Shown here: positions 12,040-24,037 of the stretch, one piece after another | Layout of the letters: every line of letters starts with the position of its first letter | Position numbering within the stretch: the stretch's first letter is position 1 | Assembly: GCA_031761405.1 (NCBI GenBank) | Contig: JASEVX010000007.1 | Location: 25,570,859 to 25,634,858, forward strand | Direction: 5' to 3' | Length of the DNA: 64,000 nt | Source of the DNA: Serripes groenlandicus | Lineage: Eukaryota > Mollusca > Bivalvia > Cardiida > Cardiidae | Notes under the pieces: generated by a model | Told to the model about the DNA's origin: nothing | The model's database searches: none | Seen by the model: the letters and a program-made list of their open reading frames with translations, nothing else | Program-made: the position numbers and the translations under genes

Positions 12040-13440
12040 GATGTCTCCCCCTCAAATATCTGTCAAAATCTCTCAAAACATTCCAACCTATAAAGCAGAC
12101 AATGGATTCTGCACATCGCCTTGATGAGGTGAACATGTGACCCAAGTTTCATGAAAATCCTTCAAGCCATCTTGGAGATATTGAGCGGACAGATTTTGGA
12201 CAGACAGTCGAGACATGGGTTCTGCACATCGCCTTGATGAGGTGAACATGTGACCCAAGTTTCATGAAAATCCTTCAAGCCGTCTTGGAGATATGGAGCG
12301 GACACGATTTGGGACAGACAGACGGACGGACAGACAGTCGAGACATGGGTTCTGCACATCGCCTTGATGAGGTGATCATGTGACCTAAGTTTCATGAAAA
12401 TCCTTCAAGCCGTCTTGGAGATATGGAGCGGTCACGATTTGGGACAGACAGACGGACAGACAGACAAACAGTCGAGACATGGGTTCTGCACATCGCCTTG
12501 ATGAGGTGAACATGTGACCCAAGTTTCATGAAATTCCTTTAAGCCGTCTTGGAGATATGGAGCGGACACGATTTGGGACAGACAGACGGACCGACAGACA
12601 GTCGAGACATGGGTTCTGTACATCGCCTTGATGAGGTGAACATTTGATCCAAGTTTCATGAAAATCCGTTCAAGCCGTCTTGGAGATATGGAGCGGACAC
12701 AATTTGGGACGGACGAACTCATGGAAGTGTACTTATGGGGTTATTTCCTTTGATGTTTACTTGTGGGGTGCACCCCACAAGTATGCAATTCATTCCGTAA
12801 TTAACCCCCTTTTACGGAATGAATAACATTAATATGCAAATGAGATACCCGTTATAAAAAATAGAAAAAATCTACTTATCTAAGTGTCTTTATAAGGGTG
12901 TCTTTATAAGGGTGGTGGGTGGGCTTTACGAAAAACACGCACCCCACAAGTACTCTCCCATGCGGACGGACAGACAGACTGACAGACAGTCGAGACATAG
13001 GTTCTGCACATCGCCTTGATGAGGTGAACATGTGACCCAAGTTATATGTAAATCCTTTAAGCCGTCTTGGAGATATGGAGCGGACACGATTTGGGACAGA
13101 CAGACGAGACATGGGTTCTGCACATCGTCTTGATGAGGTGAACATGTGACCCAAGTTTCATGAAAATCAAGCCGTCTTGGAGATATGGAGCGGACACGAA
13201 ATAAAGTCTCAAACCTTTGACCTTCAAGTGTGACCTTGACCTTGAACCGGTATGGTCGAGACATGGGTTCTGCACATCGCCTTGATGAGGTGAACATTTG
13301 ACCCAAGTTTCATGAAAATCTTTCAAGCCGTCTTGGAGATATTGAGCGGACACGATTTGGGACAGACAGACCCCAAGGACAAAAACAATATATCTCCACT
13401 GTATACAGGGGGAGATGGTGGGTGGGCTTTAGGATAAGGA
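12040..13440. mobile_element. GTCTCCCC-family repeat with about 125-bp tandem units
   Basis: It starts near GATGTCTCCCCCTC and ends near CTCCACTGTATACAGGGGG. It contains roughly nine copies of a unit with ATGGGTTCTGCACATCGCC, GTTTCATGAAAATCC and AAGCCGTCTTGGAGATAT, separated by GACAGACAGACGGAC simple repeats. Related to the element at 41672-42836. Antisense reading frames here are repeat artefacts. Confidence 0.75.
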
Positions 13441-13500
13441 CAGTACCCAACAAGTGTCCATTCTTGCGCTCAGACGGACAGACAGACAGACCCAAAGGAC

Positions 13501-14549
13501 AACAAGAGCTGTCGGAGGACAGCGCGCTCGACTACATGCCGCTTATTCACATAAAGCACTATTTCATTATATTGCATTTAAGTACTATTAAATCATAAAT
13601 GAATAGATATACATACATTTAAATATAATTTAAATAATAAAAATAAAATTTCCTAAGTCAATCAAGGGCCATTACTCCATATTTAGGATACAATGGAGTT
13701 ATCTAACCTAATTGTACGATGGTCCTTAACAAATATGTGAAGTATGAAATGATTTGAATGATGTAACTTTAACGTTGAGCTAAACGCAAATGTTAAAACT
13801 GACCGAGTCCAAAATTAGCAAAACCTTAAAAAAAGGTTTTCCTAATGTTTGACACCATGCAAAACCCGTTTGATATGTTGAAGAATTATATTTGATAAAT
13901 AAATGATCACAATTAGAAAGAAATGTAACCAAAAATTAAGAATTTATCTAAAATTCTCAAAATCAAACAAAAATCATGTTTTTTACCCCCTAAAAGTCAC
14001 ACTCAGCATCTTCAACATTCAATGTGAAGAAAGGTATTACATGTAATTATATTCCAAATATGGAAGCCCTAACACAAGTACTTATTTAGAAAAATTAGAA
14101 AATTAGAAAATTAAATGAAAAAGCCAACTTGCCCTAAAACTTTAACCACCCAAAATCATGTCTTTTACCCCAAAAAGAAGGTAAAACTTCTTCAGCATAC
14201 AATATAAAGAAAGGTATTAGATGTAATTATATTCCAAATATGAAAGCCCTAGCACAAGTACTTATTTAGAAAAAAAAATAAAAAAAATAAAATCCAACTT
14301 GCCTTGAAACTTTAACCCCCGAAAATCATGTTTTTTTTTCCCCAAAAGGAAGGTCACACTCAGCATCTTTAGCATTCAATGTGAAGAAAGGTATAAGATG
14401 TAACTATATTCCAAAATTAATATGAAAGCCCTAGCACAAATACTTATGAATGAAAATCCCAACTTGCCCTAAAACTTTAACCGGACGCCGACGCCGACGC
14501 CGGGGCGAGTAGTAAAGCTCTCATATTCTTCGAATAGTCGAGCTAAAAA
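13501..14549. mobile_element. AACAAG-hairpin element, GCTGTCGGAGGACAGC family
   Basis: The element starts AACAAGAG with the hairpin CTGTCGGAGGACAG, then GCTCGACTA. It ends TAGTCGAGCTAAAAAC after GGACGCCGACGCCGACGCC. There are three internal roughly 180-bp units (AAAATCATGTTTTTTACCCC, CAATGTGAAGAAAGGTAT). Confidence 0.75.
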
Positions 14550-14825
14550 CAATATCTCCACTGTATACATGGGTAGACATAATTATACTTGCATATTATA
14601 GAGATTTTTCCTATTTGGCTAGATAAAAATTCAAATTTGACAGCTGCAGATTTCATGTATTTGAGAAAGGGTATATATGCACCCTTAAATAATATTTTGC
14701 TGTTCATTATGTAACTTAAATTATACCCTTACACACACATGCAACAATTCTGCAGATAAATTTGAAAATATCTTGGTAAACGGATTATCAATTTGAACAA
14801 TTTCTCCTTTGTCACATTTTTATAT

Positions 14826-16006
14826 AACAAGACATGGAAATTCCATGAAACCAGGTTTTCTATAATGGAAGGTGTTTGATTAAGAATTAACAGATCTGTC
14901 AAATCTTTCTGTTAATAGTTAATCAAAGCTAGTAATTCAAGTAACAGGGAATATTTCTATTGATGAATAATCATAATTACTTTGTCAATTAAATATATCA
15001 CAATTTTATCTAACAAATATCAGTTCAATACAGTCAATCGTGTGTTGATGGCCTCATTTATTAAGAAAATATAATAGATAACAGATATTAAGCAACCTTT
15101 TGTTGTAAGCAGCCACATTTTAGAATCCCTAATGCCAGGTTGATAATCAGTGATCTGCCTTAACCCTTTACTTGATAGTAACGCATTTATGCCTTTGCAA
15201 ACAGACTAGATCCAGGGCCCGAGATTATGAAACTTACTCATATCTATGCTATATTCTTTTAAATTGCCAAGTTATTTAATATGGAGCATATTTGCGCAAA
15301 GTTATTTGAAAATATCTATATGCATGGTGAATTTTTATGGTGCATGTTTGTGACAAGTTATTTGAAAATATCTCTATGCATGGCAAAGTTATGGTCCGGA
15401 CAAGGAAAGTTGACGCCCGCCGACTTCGCCAAACTAATAACCAGATTTTTCCTTCGGAAAACCTGGTTAAAAAGCAACTGCTTAAATTGTGTCAAAGTTC
15501 AGATACATCTCGGAAATGGTTAATATTTTTGCATTTGACACATCGTCTTGATATGGTGCATGTTTGTGCCAAGTTATTTGAAAAAATCTCTATGCATGAC
15601 AAAGTTATGGTCCGGACAAGAAAAGTTCAATTAAAGTCTATTTCTTATCACTGTGACCTTGACCTTGAATCTGCAGATTTTTTTTTTGCATTTGGCACAT
15701 CGTCTTGATATGGTGCATGTTTGTGCCAAGTTATTTGAAAATATCATATGCATGACAAAGTTATAGTCCGGACAAGAAAAGTTCAATTAAAGTCTATTTC
15801 TTATCACTTTGACCTTGACCTTGAATCTACAGAATTGTTTTTGCATTTGGCACATCGTCTTGATATGGTGCATGTTTGTGCCAAGTAATTTGAAAATATC
15901 TCTATACATGGCAAAGTTATGGTCCGGACAAGGAAAATTGATGCCCGCCGACTTCGCCAAACTAATAACCAGATTTTTCCTTCGGAAAACCTGGTTAAAA
16001 AGCAAC
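14826..16006. mobile_element. AACAAG-hairpin element, CATGGAAATTCCATG family, copy 1
   Basis: The element starts AACAAGA, hairpin CATGGAAATTCCATG, then AACCAGGTTTTC. It ends GGAAAACCTGGTTAAAAA. Internal roughly 163-bp units contain GGCACATCGTCTTGATATGG and TATGGTCCGGACAAG. The end block occurs twice (about 15450 and 15975), so there is an internal duplication. Confidence 0.75.
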
Positions 16007-16348
16007 TGCTTAAATTGTGTCAACGTTCAGATACATCTCGGAAATGGTTAATATACACAAACTAGTATAACACAAACCTCACTCATATGCACCACGGACT
16101 ACTAACATGTATTATTAGTTTCTGTATTCATTGACCTAAGAATCATACAGATACATTATTGACGCCTATGAAGCAGATCACTATTACTATCAATTTTTCA
16201 ATTTGCCACAATGCTTTCATCTGTATTCAATATTAATAATTTCATTTGTAGAGATTTCAAATATTGTTAAATAGATGTCTTTAAAGCCGCCTGCTACACA
16301 TTTGCTGCATGTGGGAAAAGTTTAATCAATATAATTTGACGTATTAAA

Positions 16349-17206
16349 AACAAGGGGGCCATGATGGCCCTGGATCATTCACCTAAGTTATGCAATCTGA
16401 TTTGACATGCCAATTACAATAACTTATTTTGCAGTCAGGTAAGCTGATACAAGAGGTCCAGTATAGCTCCACTGCAAAAAGGCAAACAACCCAAACCCTA
16501 TGGTGTCTTTTGTCACATTAATACCTTAAAAGGTCACCAGAAATTGTGTATGTACTAGCTAGAAAATAAATCTAAACCTTTAAATATGGGCTTAAATGGT
16601 CCCTGGTTTCCATCTTTTTTTACCAATCAACATGACTTGACAAAATCAGGTAGATCATCATCCAAGAAACATGTATACAAAATTATTTAAAGTTTTCACT
16701 TAAAAGAAATATTTCTTAAAGATTATTTGTAAATGGCCAGATACTTTCCTAAGAAGGAATCTCCTAGAGGTTCACCATTTCTACAAAATTATTTGGAAAT
16801 TGTCCAGAAACATTCTGCGGAGAAGATTTTAAAAGTTTCACTTTAGCCGTGTTATGTTTAACATTTTCGCGCACTCTAGCAGCCATGTATTTCCAGCAAT
16901 AAATATGGCTTGAAGAAATCTGATTGAGAGTCTTCCAAGGATCATTTCTTCCAAAAATATTGAAAATCAGCCAACCTGTTTGGGAGGAGAACATTTAAAT
17001 AAAAAAAAATGGTAACCGTGGACAAGAAAATTTTGACTAGCTAAAAACAATGAAGGAAATTTAGTCAGACTTGGGAGGATTCTTGCTGTGAAGTTTCATC
17101 CCAATTGAGTCACTGGTTACAGAGGAGAATAGGTTGACACACAGATGATGGACAAAGTGCAACCATAATAACTCACCTTGAGCACTTTGTGTTCAGTTGA
17201 GCTAAC
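16349..17206. mobile_element. GGGCCATGATGGCCC-family element in intron 14
   Basis: It starts AACAAGGGGGCCATGATGG then TTCACCTAAG and ends AACTCACCTTGAGCAC...GTTGAGCTAAC. The interior carries CCAATCAACATGACTTG-type units. Confidence 0.7.
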
Positions 17207-18345
17207 AAGAGTCCAAAAAGAATTTAACCTGCTCTACTTGCTCTTGGAATATTTTGTTCTATTTGAATAGGTTTGTGTTCTTGCAGATATAACCAGAGAA
17301 AGCAAGTTCTAAAAGAATCAGATGTAACATTTAGTATCTTTTCCACTAACATATGACTTTCCACCATTTGTGTTAAGTTTGCAATGCCATGTTCTCAGAT
17401 TGTGTTCGGTTTTTTTTAAATTTTATAGGCTAAATGAAACAATAATATTTTACAAAAAAGATGACATTGAAATAGGTGGATCTGTCATCCAAAACGAGCT
17501 GCTATGATGTGACTTTTTTATGAAAATTTGAAATTGGCAAATAGAATAGTTTAGTATACTTTGGTAGATTTTGTGTGCTCACTAATTTGTGTGCTCACTG
17601 AAACCATATGGAAACATAATTATAGGTTTTCAACTTTTAAGCTCAAAGTTAATTTTACCCCCTTTTTGATGATGCCTGATTGCTATAATTTTAAAACCAA
17701 TATATTTAACTTGAACAAATAAAGTAGAGGGTCACATAACCAAGATTTATATACAATTATCTTGAAATCAGACAAGCAAATTTCATAAGATTGAAATTTT
17801 GTAATTTTGCCCCTTTTCTGATGACTCCCAATGTTCCAAAAATTAGTATGGTTTGAGCGATTTCAGCAGACGGTCACTGAAGGATTATTTTTACTAAATG
17901 ATATAGGACATTCAGAGAAGAAGAAGTTTAATGATTGGGCATTTTACCGCCATTCTGATAGCACTTTCCATGTAATTTATATCTTGAACAAATGAAAGAG
18001 GACTACCAAATGAGCATTCCTGTTAAGTAAGATTAAAATTGGTCTAGTGGTTTTTAACCCTTTCCCTCATATAGACGCTTTGTGACGCCTCTGCAGCAGA
18101 CGGCTTTTTGAAAACATAGTGACAAAAGAAGAAATTGCACAAAACGTACAATTTCTCCTTTTGCCACAATGTTTCACACTTTTTGTCATAGGTTATCCAT
18201 TCAATTACGGAGATTTTCTATGTTTTGACAAAATACGTTCAGAGTCGTCTGCTGCAAAATTGCCGTATGAGGGAAAGGGTTAAAAGGAAATGTCATTTCA
18301 GGCTTTAAGAGAGTGACCACTTTGAGCCTTAGGCTCAGGTGATCT
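17207..18345. mobile_element. Second, diverged element of the same family, containing a nested MITE
   Basis: It starts AACAAGAGTCC and ends CTTTGAGCCTTAGGCTCAGG. A TTAA hairpin MITE is nested at 18054-18283. Confidence 0.55.
18054..18283. mobile_element. TTAA hairpin MITE copy (piggyBac-like)
   Basis: Ends are TTAACCCTTTCCCTCATA and GTATGAGGGAAAGGGTTAA. Internal inverted pairs are CTGCAGCAGAC and GAAATTGC/GCAATTTC. Four-base TTAA targets with CCC termini are typical of piggyBac derivatives. No coding capacity. Confidence 0.85.
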
Positions 18346-18805
18346 AATAAAAGACTATATTTAAAATTGAACCCTGTTTTGAGCTGAATATATGTTGAAA
18401 AATGTTATATTTCAATTGTGTGTATCAAATTTGAAGCCAGTCTACCAAAGATTGAAGATATTAGTTTTATTTATTTAATGCCATCTTAGTAAGACTGTTT
18501 CGCTCATTCATTGATGCCAGACAAAAACTGACATTACAAGCAAAACTGTTAAAATATACTTAACATTAACCATTTCCTTGATACAGTTTGTGACCATGCA
18601 TGATTGATGAAGACTTGATAAGAAGTATATGTATCAAATTAATTACAGACGAACAGGTCAATTTACCAAATTTCGGCAATAAATGGGGCAAGCTTGCAAT
18701 TCTCAAGAATTATGTTTTTATCATCAGGTATTTTAAAAGCTGATGACTAATTTAATGTAACAAACCAGAGAAAGGGTTAATAGATATAAATTTGTTACTA
18801 CATAC

Positions 18806-18943
18806 CAGACTGTTATTTGTGTTAAAGGTTACAATAAGCTGTTCCCCAGCCATATTAGTCAAATTGTGTACCCTGAAGTCGTCATTTCTTAAAATCACAC
18901 TTCCTAGAACTAATTGCTGCTGAAATTGTTTCATTCTTGGAAT
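18806..18943 (-). CDS. Exon 14: FAS1 domain C, middle
   Basis: This exon has 138 bp and 46 codons in phase 0. The acceptor is TTGTTTCAG|ATTCCA and the donor AGTCTG|GTATGT. It encodes IPRMKQFQQQLVLGSVILRN, then NLTNMAGEQLIVTFNTNNSL, leading directly into FYVNNTYVIKGN of exon 15. Confidence 0.9.
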
Positions 18944-19237
18944 CTGAAACAAAAAATATTCTCTTACTTGAGACTAAGCCCAGAAGAATAATCACATCAC
19001 ACTCTGTGGAGAAAAGATAATGATCTAAAACACGAAACATGACCATTTTCTCAAGCTTGATTTTACATTTTATTTTTGCGATATTTTGTGAGTTTTTATT
19101 TCTTTCTTTGCATCAAATAATTCTACTTATCAGATCAGCATCGTAAATAGATTAATCAAATTTAATAATATACAGGAAATGTAACAATTTCCACAAGATT
19201 CAATGATTATCCATAGGCATGCTAATGTTGTTCCTAA

Positions 19238-19436
19238 AATGTAAACGACTTTTGAAAACATTGTGGCAAAAGGAGAAATTGCTCATTATGAGCAATTTCT
19301 CTATTTTTTCACAATGATTTTACCCCATTTCCCATAGAATCCTTTAATTTATTGAGATTTTTCATATTTTTATGCATAGAAGATTTTCAAAGTTTTCTGC
19401 TGCATACTTGTTGTATGTGGGAAAGCGTTAAAATAC
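19238..19436. mobile_element. Older diverged hairpin MITE of the same family
   Basis: The core GAAAACATTGTGGCAAAAGG and AATTGCTCATTATGAGCAATT is retained; the ends are degraded (GTGGGAAAGCGTTAA). Confidence 0.65.
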
Positions 19437-19479
19437 TACATCAGGTAACAATTGAAAGGATGACAATAAAAGGTCATAC

Positions 19480-19587
19480 AGGATAGGGTAGTCCTTTATC
19501 CACAGGAACAAACAGTGTGAATTTCCTGGAATACGATGAGTTCTTTAGTTCTTCAGATAAGTCATCACCAGCCAACTGCCTGGTACT
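19480..19587 (-). CDS. Exon 13: FAS1 domain C, H1 motif
   Basis: This exon has 108 bp and 36 codons in phase 0. The acceptor is TTTTTACAG|AGTACC and the donor TATCCT|GTATGA. It encodes the charged stretch AGDDLSEELKNSS and the H1 motif RKFTLFVPVDKGLPYP. Confidence 0.9.
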
Positions 19588-19706
19588 CTGTAAAAACCAA
19601 AAACCAAAACCAGTTTTACCTCTGAAACACCTCTGGAGTCGACAATTTTGAAAACATCTTGCCAAATATACAGAAAATCTTAATGAAAGGAAGTGTGATT
19701 ATTGAA

Positions 19707-19936
19707 TTAACCCTTTCCCTCATACGGCAATTCTGCAGCAGACGACTTTGAACATATTTTGTCAAGAAATGGAAAATCTCTATAATTGAATGGATAACCT
19801 ATGACTAAAAGTGGAAAACATTGTGGCAAAAGGAGAAATTGTTTTTTTGGAATAATTTCTTCTTTTGTCACTATGTTTTCAAAAAGCTGTCTGCTGCTGG
19901 GGCATCAGAAAGCGTCTATATGAGGAAAAGGGTTAA
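19707..19936. mobile_element. TTAA hairpin MITE copy, reverse orientation
   Basis: TTAACCCTTTCCCTCATAC to GAGGAAAAGGGTTAA, 120 bp upstream of the exon 13 acceptor. Confidence 0.85.
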
Positions 19937-20064
19937 GTTGAAAACAAGTGGAAATTGATCACATCAGTCAACCAACCTTCAGAATATTTGAAACTGTGAG
20001 CGATTATGATCAAATTGCACTAGTTTTTTTATTCAACCTTTCCCCTCTTGAGCACATACGACTT

Positions 20065-20294
20065 TTAACCCTTTCCCTCATACGACAATTCTGCAGCAGA
20101 CGACTTTGAACATATTTTGTCAAAAATTAGAAAATCTCTATAATTGAATGGATAACCTATGACTTAAAGTGGAAAACATTGTGGCAAATGGAGAAATTGC
20201 ACGTTTTGTGCAATTTCTTCTTTTGTCACTATGTTTTCAAAAAGCCGTCTGCTGCAGAGGCGTCAGAAAGCGTCTATATGAGGGAAAGGGTTAA
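20065..20294. mobile_element. TTAA hairpin MITE copy, reverse orientation
   Basis: TTAACCCTTTCCCTCATAC to TATGAGGGAAAGGGTTAA. The core GAAATTGCACGTTTTGTGCA is followed by ATTTC. Confidence 0.88.
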
Positions 20295-20509
20295 TACATT
20301 CTGGCTGATGAGCAAATTCTCCTTTTGTCAGAATATTTTAACTTTTACTCAATAATTGTCCTTTCAAAATCTCCTTGTTTGTCACTCAAAATGTTTCAAA
20401 GTCATCAACTACAGATTGGTTGTATGCGGAAACTTGTTTATGTTGACAAACAGAATGATTCTGATAAGACTATATAAGGTGTAGAGGATCTCCTTTGCCT
20501 GTAGAAGGT

Positions 20510-20705
20510 CCAGGTTTTAAAATGCATTAACATTCTCAATGAAACAACAAATCTGAAGCAGACAACTTTAAAACCATGTAGCAAAAAGTATATCTATTAA
20601 TGAAAGCATGATTATTAATATCAGCAACTTTCTCTATTGCTACAGTGTCTTCAGAAGTCGCCTGCTGCAGAGGCATCGATGTGTCAATATGTGGGAAAGG
20701 GTTAA
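20510..20705. mobile_element. Diverged hairpin MITE
   Basis: It has AACAAATCTGAAGCAGACAA at one end and ATATGTGGGAAAGGGTTAA at the other. Confidence 0.6.
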
Positions 20706-20814
20706 GTTCAATGTGGTATGAAATTTTCATAATTGTGTTGTTTTTCTCTTCTTATTCTTCCTTTGTTGGTAAGAAGGTGTAATTATCTAGACATAAATGC
20801 CTTACAACCTAACT

Positions 20815-21044
20815 TTAACCCTTTCCCACATTTTGACACTTTCTAACACTTCTGCAGCAGACGGCTTTTTGAAAACATAGTGACAAAAGAAGAAATTGCT
20901 CAAGACGAGCATTTTCTCCTTTTGACACAATGTTTTCCTCTTTTAGTTATAGGTTATCCATTCAATTATAGAGATTTTATTTTTTTGGACAAAATATGTT
21001 CAAAGTTGTCTGCTGCAGAATTGTCGTCTGAGGGAAAGGGTTAA
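20815..21044. mobile_element. TTAA hairpin MITE copy
   Basis: TTAACCCTTTCCCACATT to TGAGGGAAAGGGTTAA with the usual CTGCAGCAGACGG arm. Confidence 0.85.
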
Positions 21045-21384
21045 AATCACATGCTGTCAGGGAGTTGACATAGTAAAATGTCTGCGATTTTTATTACACA
21101 AATTATAATTATTCAGGATGACTGTATTTTTACTTTTTGACATTCATGCCAAAATCAAAATAGGGTAAACATGCATTTTAGGACACAATAATTATGTGCG
21201 AAAAATTTGTTCCAAGCCAAAACATTGACCTTCTCTCCAGAATTTGGACCCGTTTTACTTGCACCTCATAAATAGCTATGTTTTAAACCCTAAAAGAGGG
21301 CCTGTACAAACTTTGTAGAAGATACATTTAGGAACATGATTTATTGTGGAATCAAGCTAGAAGTTTCAGAGATGATTTACATGC

Positions 21385-22016
21385 ACAACCATATCTCTCT
21401 TTATGACTCGACCATAAACCCCATGTTAAGGAAGAGTAAACTAGTCGTTGCACAACCATATCTCTCTTTATGACTCAACCAAATCCTATGTTAAGGAAGA
21501 GTAAACTGGTCGTTGCACAACCATATCTCTCTTTATGACTCAACCAAACCCCTTGTTAAGGAAGAGTAAACTAGTCGTTGCACAACCATATCTCTCTTTA
21601 TGACTCAACCAAACCCCATGTTAAGGAAGAGTAAACTGGTCGTTGCACAACCATATCTCTCTTTATGACTCAACCAAACTCCATGTTAAGGGTGAGTAAA
21701 CTGGTCATTGCACAATCATATCTCTCTTTATGACTCGACCAAACCCCATGTTGAGGAAGAGTAAACTGGTCGTTGCACAACCATATCTCTCTTTATGATG
21801 CAACCAAACCCTTTGTTGAGGAAGCGTAAACTAGTCGTTGCACAACCATATCTCTCCTTATGACTCAACCAAACCCTATGTTAAGGAAGAGTAAACTGGT
21901 CGTTTCACAACCATATCTCTCTTTATGACGCAATCAAACCCTTTGTTGAGGAAGAGTAAACTAGTCGTTGCACAACCATATCTCTCTTTATGACTCAACC
22001 AAACCCCATGTTGAGA
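21385..22016. repeat. 65-66-bp minisatellite, about 9.5 units
   Basis: The unit contains CACAACCATATCTCTCTTTA and CCATGTTAAGGAAGAGTAAA. Unit ends alternate between CTAGTCG and CTGGTCG for much of the array, suggesting a dimeric higher-order unit. It lies in intron 12 and shows no link to an exon boundary. Confidence 0.9.
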
Positions 22017-22189
22017 TTGACTTATATGGATATTGGAATGTGAAATACTCTTCTAACATGTATCTAGAACTCTAATCATAAATGCTTTTCACAATCATAA
22101 TGTAAATATGTTGTCATTCATACATTTTAGAAGTAAGAAGTTAAGAAACTGTATTCCTGGGAAATATATTGTGTATTGCAGGTGCTGAA

Positions 22190-22379
22190 CCCTTTCCCAC
22201 ATACACCTTTGCAGCAGACTTGTGGACAAATGTAGCAGAAGGAGAAATTGCTCATTTGCCACAATACTATAACTCTATTTTAATAACTATACTTTCATTT
22301 ATGGAAAGTTTCCATGTTTTAGCCTATAATTTTTCCTAAGTGGTCTGATGCAGATTTGTTTAATATGGGAAGGGATTAA
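22190..22379. mobile_element. Diverged hairpin MITE
   Basis: AACCCTTTCCCACATACACC to AATATGGGAAGGGATTAAA; arms GCAGCAGACT and TCTGATGCAG. Confidence 0.65.
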
Positions 22380-22460
22380 ATCATTACTAGATGTTTGATG
22401 TCTCCTGCAAGATAGTTATGTCTTTATTTGTATGTAAAATGAGCCCTGGATATATGGTAT

Positions 22461-24028
22461 ACAAGAGAAAGTTGATGCAAGGCATCAATGTCGCCGGAAA
22501 AGACTGCATTGATTTATTTTTTAACACACATGTATTCTTGACTTTCATTAGTCTAAACATACACATAATGTTTTCATAAGGACTAATTCCAGGATTTTTG
22601 AAATTCCACATAGATCTACAAATTTCAGGATTTCTTTAGGTCAGGATTTTGGATGTTTTGTATTTGTCAATAAAACCACAACAAATTAATACATTTTGGG
22701 ATTTAAATCTACATGCTATAAAAAGCTATTAAACCCTTTCCATGTCTGAAGCAACAATGAAAACTTTTAAACGCTTAAAACATTGAGAAAACGGTTAAAT
22801 TGCTGAAGACATGAACTTCCTCCTTTTTAATAATAATTATAATAAAATTGATTTCACAGATGTTAAAATTTATCCTCATGTTTAAAACGTAGACCACACT
22901 TGTAACAACATATCAGCTAAATTGTTTATATAAATCGTTGATGCATACAATATATGTTTGGCGCAAGAGAAATGCCAGTTGCGAGTCCCATTACTATTTA
23001 ATAGATGGCAAGTATGAAATTAATTGGGTGCGAAAGAGCAGATTTTCTTTATTTCTAAATCTATTGTTTATCAGAGTTTGTTCTTCTCTTAATTTGTTTC
23101 AAGCCAAATAAACATTTAATATCACATATATTCAATCATTTAAGTGTGTAATATTAGCTATCTATCTGTAATAAGGTGTTTGAGCATTCTTTCGAAATGT
23201 TGACCCTCGTGTCAGGCTTCATTGAGTCGTAGTGTCAGACATCGAAGAAAGTGAATAAAAAATCAGGCAAAGCTTTAGTGCATGTTTTATTCCACTGCAT
23301 TCGAGAGAAAAAAAGCATTTCTCTATTATCTTTCTTTCTCCTACATTCGGCCCATGCACTCGTTTCGTGACGTTTAAGAAATCAATTTATCATGCGACAT
23401 TTTTTGTCTGCCTAAACAAGTCACTTTTCTAAGTTTACAATTTACTTCCGGTTACTTCGCTTTGTTTACATTTTGGCAATATGAAACTAGGTCACAAACT
23501 GAGGAAAAGGCGTTTCGACGTTCACGACCGATAAACAGGCTTATATATTTGAGACATATTTTCACAAATTATTTCTTATTTTTGTTTCTGTTACCAGTTT
23601 ATGTTGATACTTATCTATTAAAAGGAGAATTTGACGTGATTTTTTATATCGATAGTCTACTGCAAGCAGGTGCGCATATGTAAACAAATTATAGACTGTG
23701 CGACGTAAAGGTTTGTAGTTATCGCCTTTTGATTACATAGTTTATGAAAATAAAGTATCGCAGTCTAGCTAATAGGGACTCATTTGTCTTCGTAAATAAA
23801 ACACAAAAACGTAAATGCCAGTCAAAATAAAGAAACTGCACATACTTAAAACATCGGAATATTTATTTCATTTTAGATGTGTCATAACTTAGTGTTTTTA
23901 AACAAACGCAATTATAATATGTTCAAGACATTTAAAAAAAAAAAATCTAATAATAACCCCCCCCTCCCATGTCATTTCTGAAAATCTATTAAAAATAGAA
24001 GTCGCGGGCTTCTGCCCGGCGACTAATA
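22461..24028. mobile_element. AACAAG-hairpin element, GTCGCCGG family, plus orientation
   Basis: It starts ACAAGAGAAAGTTGATGC, hairpin GATGCAAGGCATC, then TGTCGCCGG. It ends GCCCGGCGACTAATAA. Same family as 5519-7161, opposite orientation. A degraded MITE end lies at about 22735. No reading frame of interest. Confidence 0.75.
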
Positions 24029-24037
24029 ATTCATTGA

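Noticed and set aside
12160..13350. Minus-strand frames with VSAPYLQDGLKDFHETWV repeats as a protein family
   Set aside because: They are translations of the 125-bp tandem unit, interrupted by simple repeats and shared with 42.3-42.7 kb; no coding constraint is evident.
23462..23683. 73-codon plus-strand frame with a hydrophobic segment
   Set aside because: It lies within the GTCGCCGG-family repeat element and the corresponding region of the opposite copy shows no matching frame.
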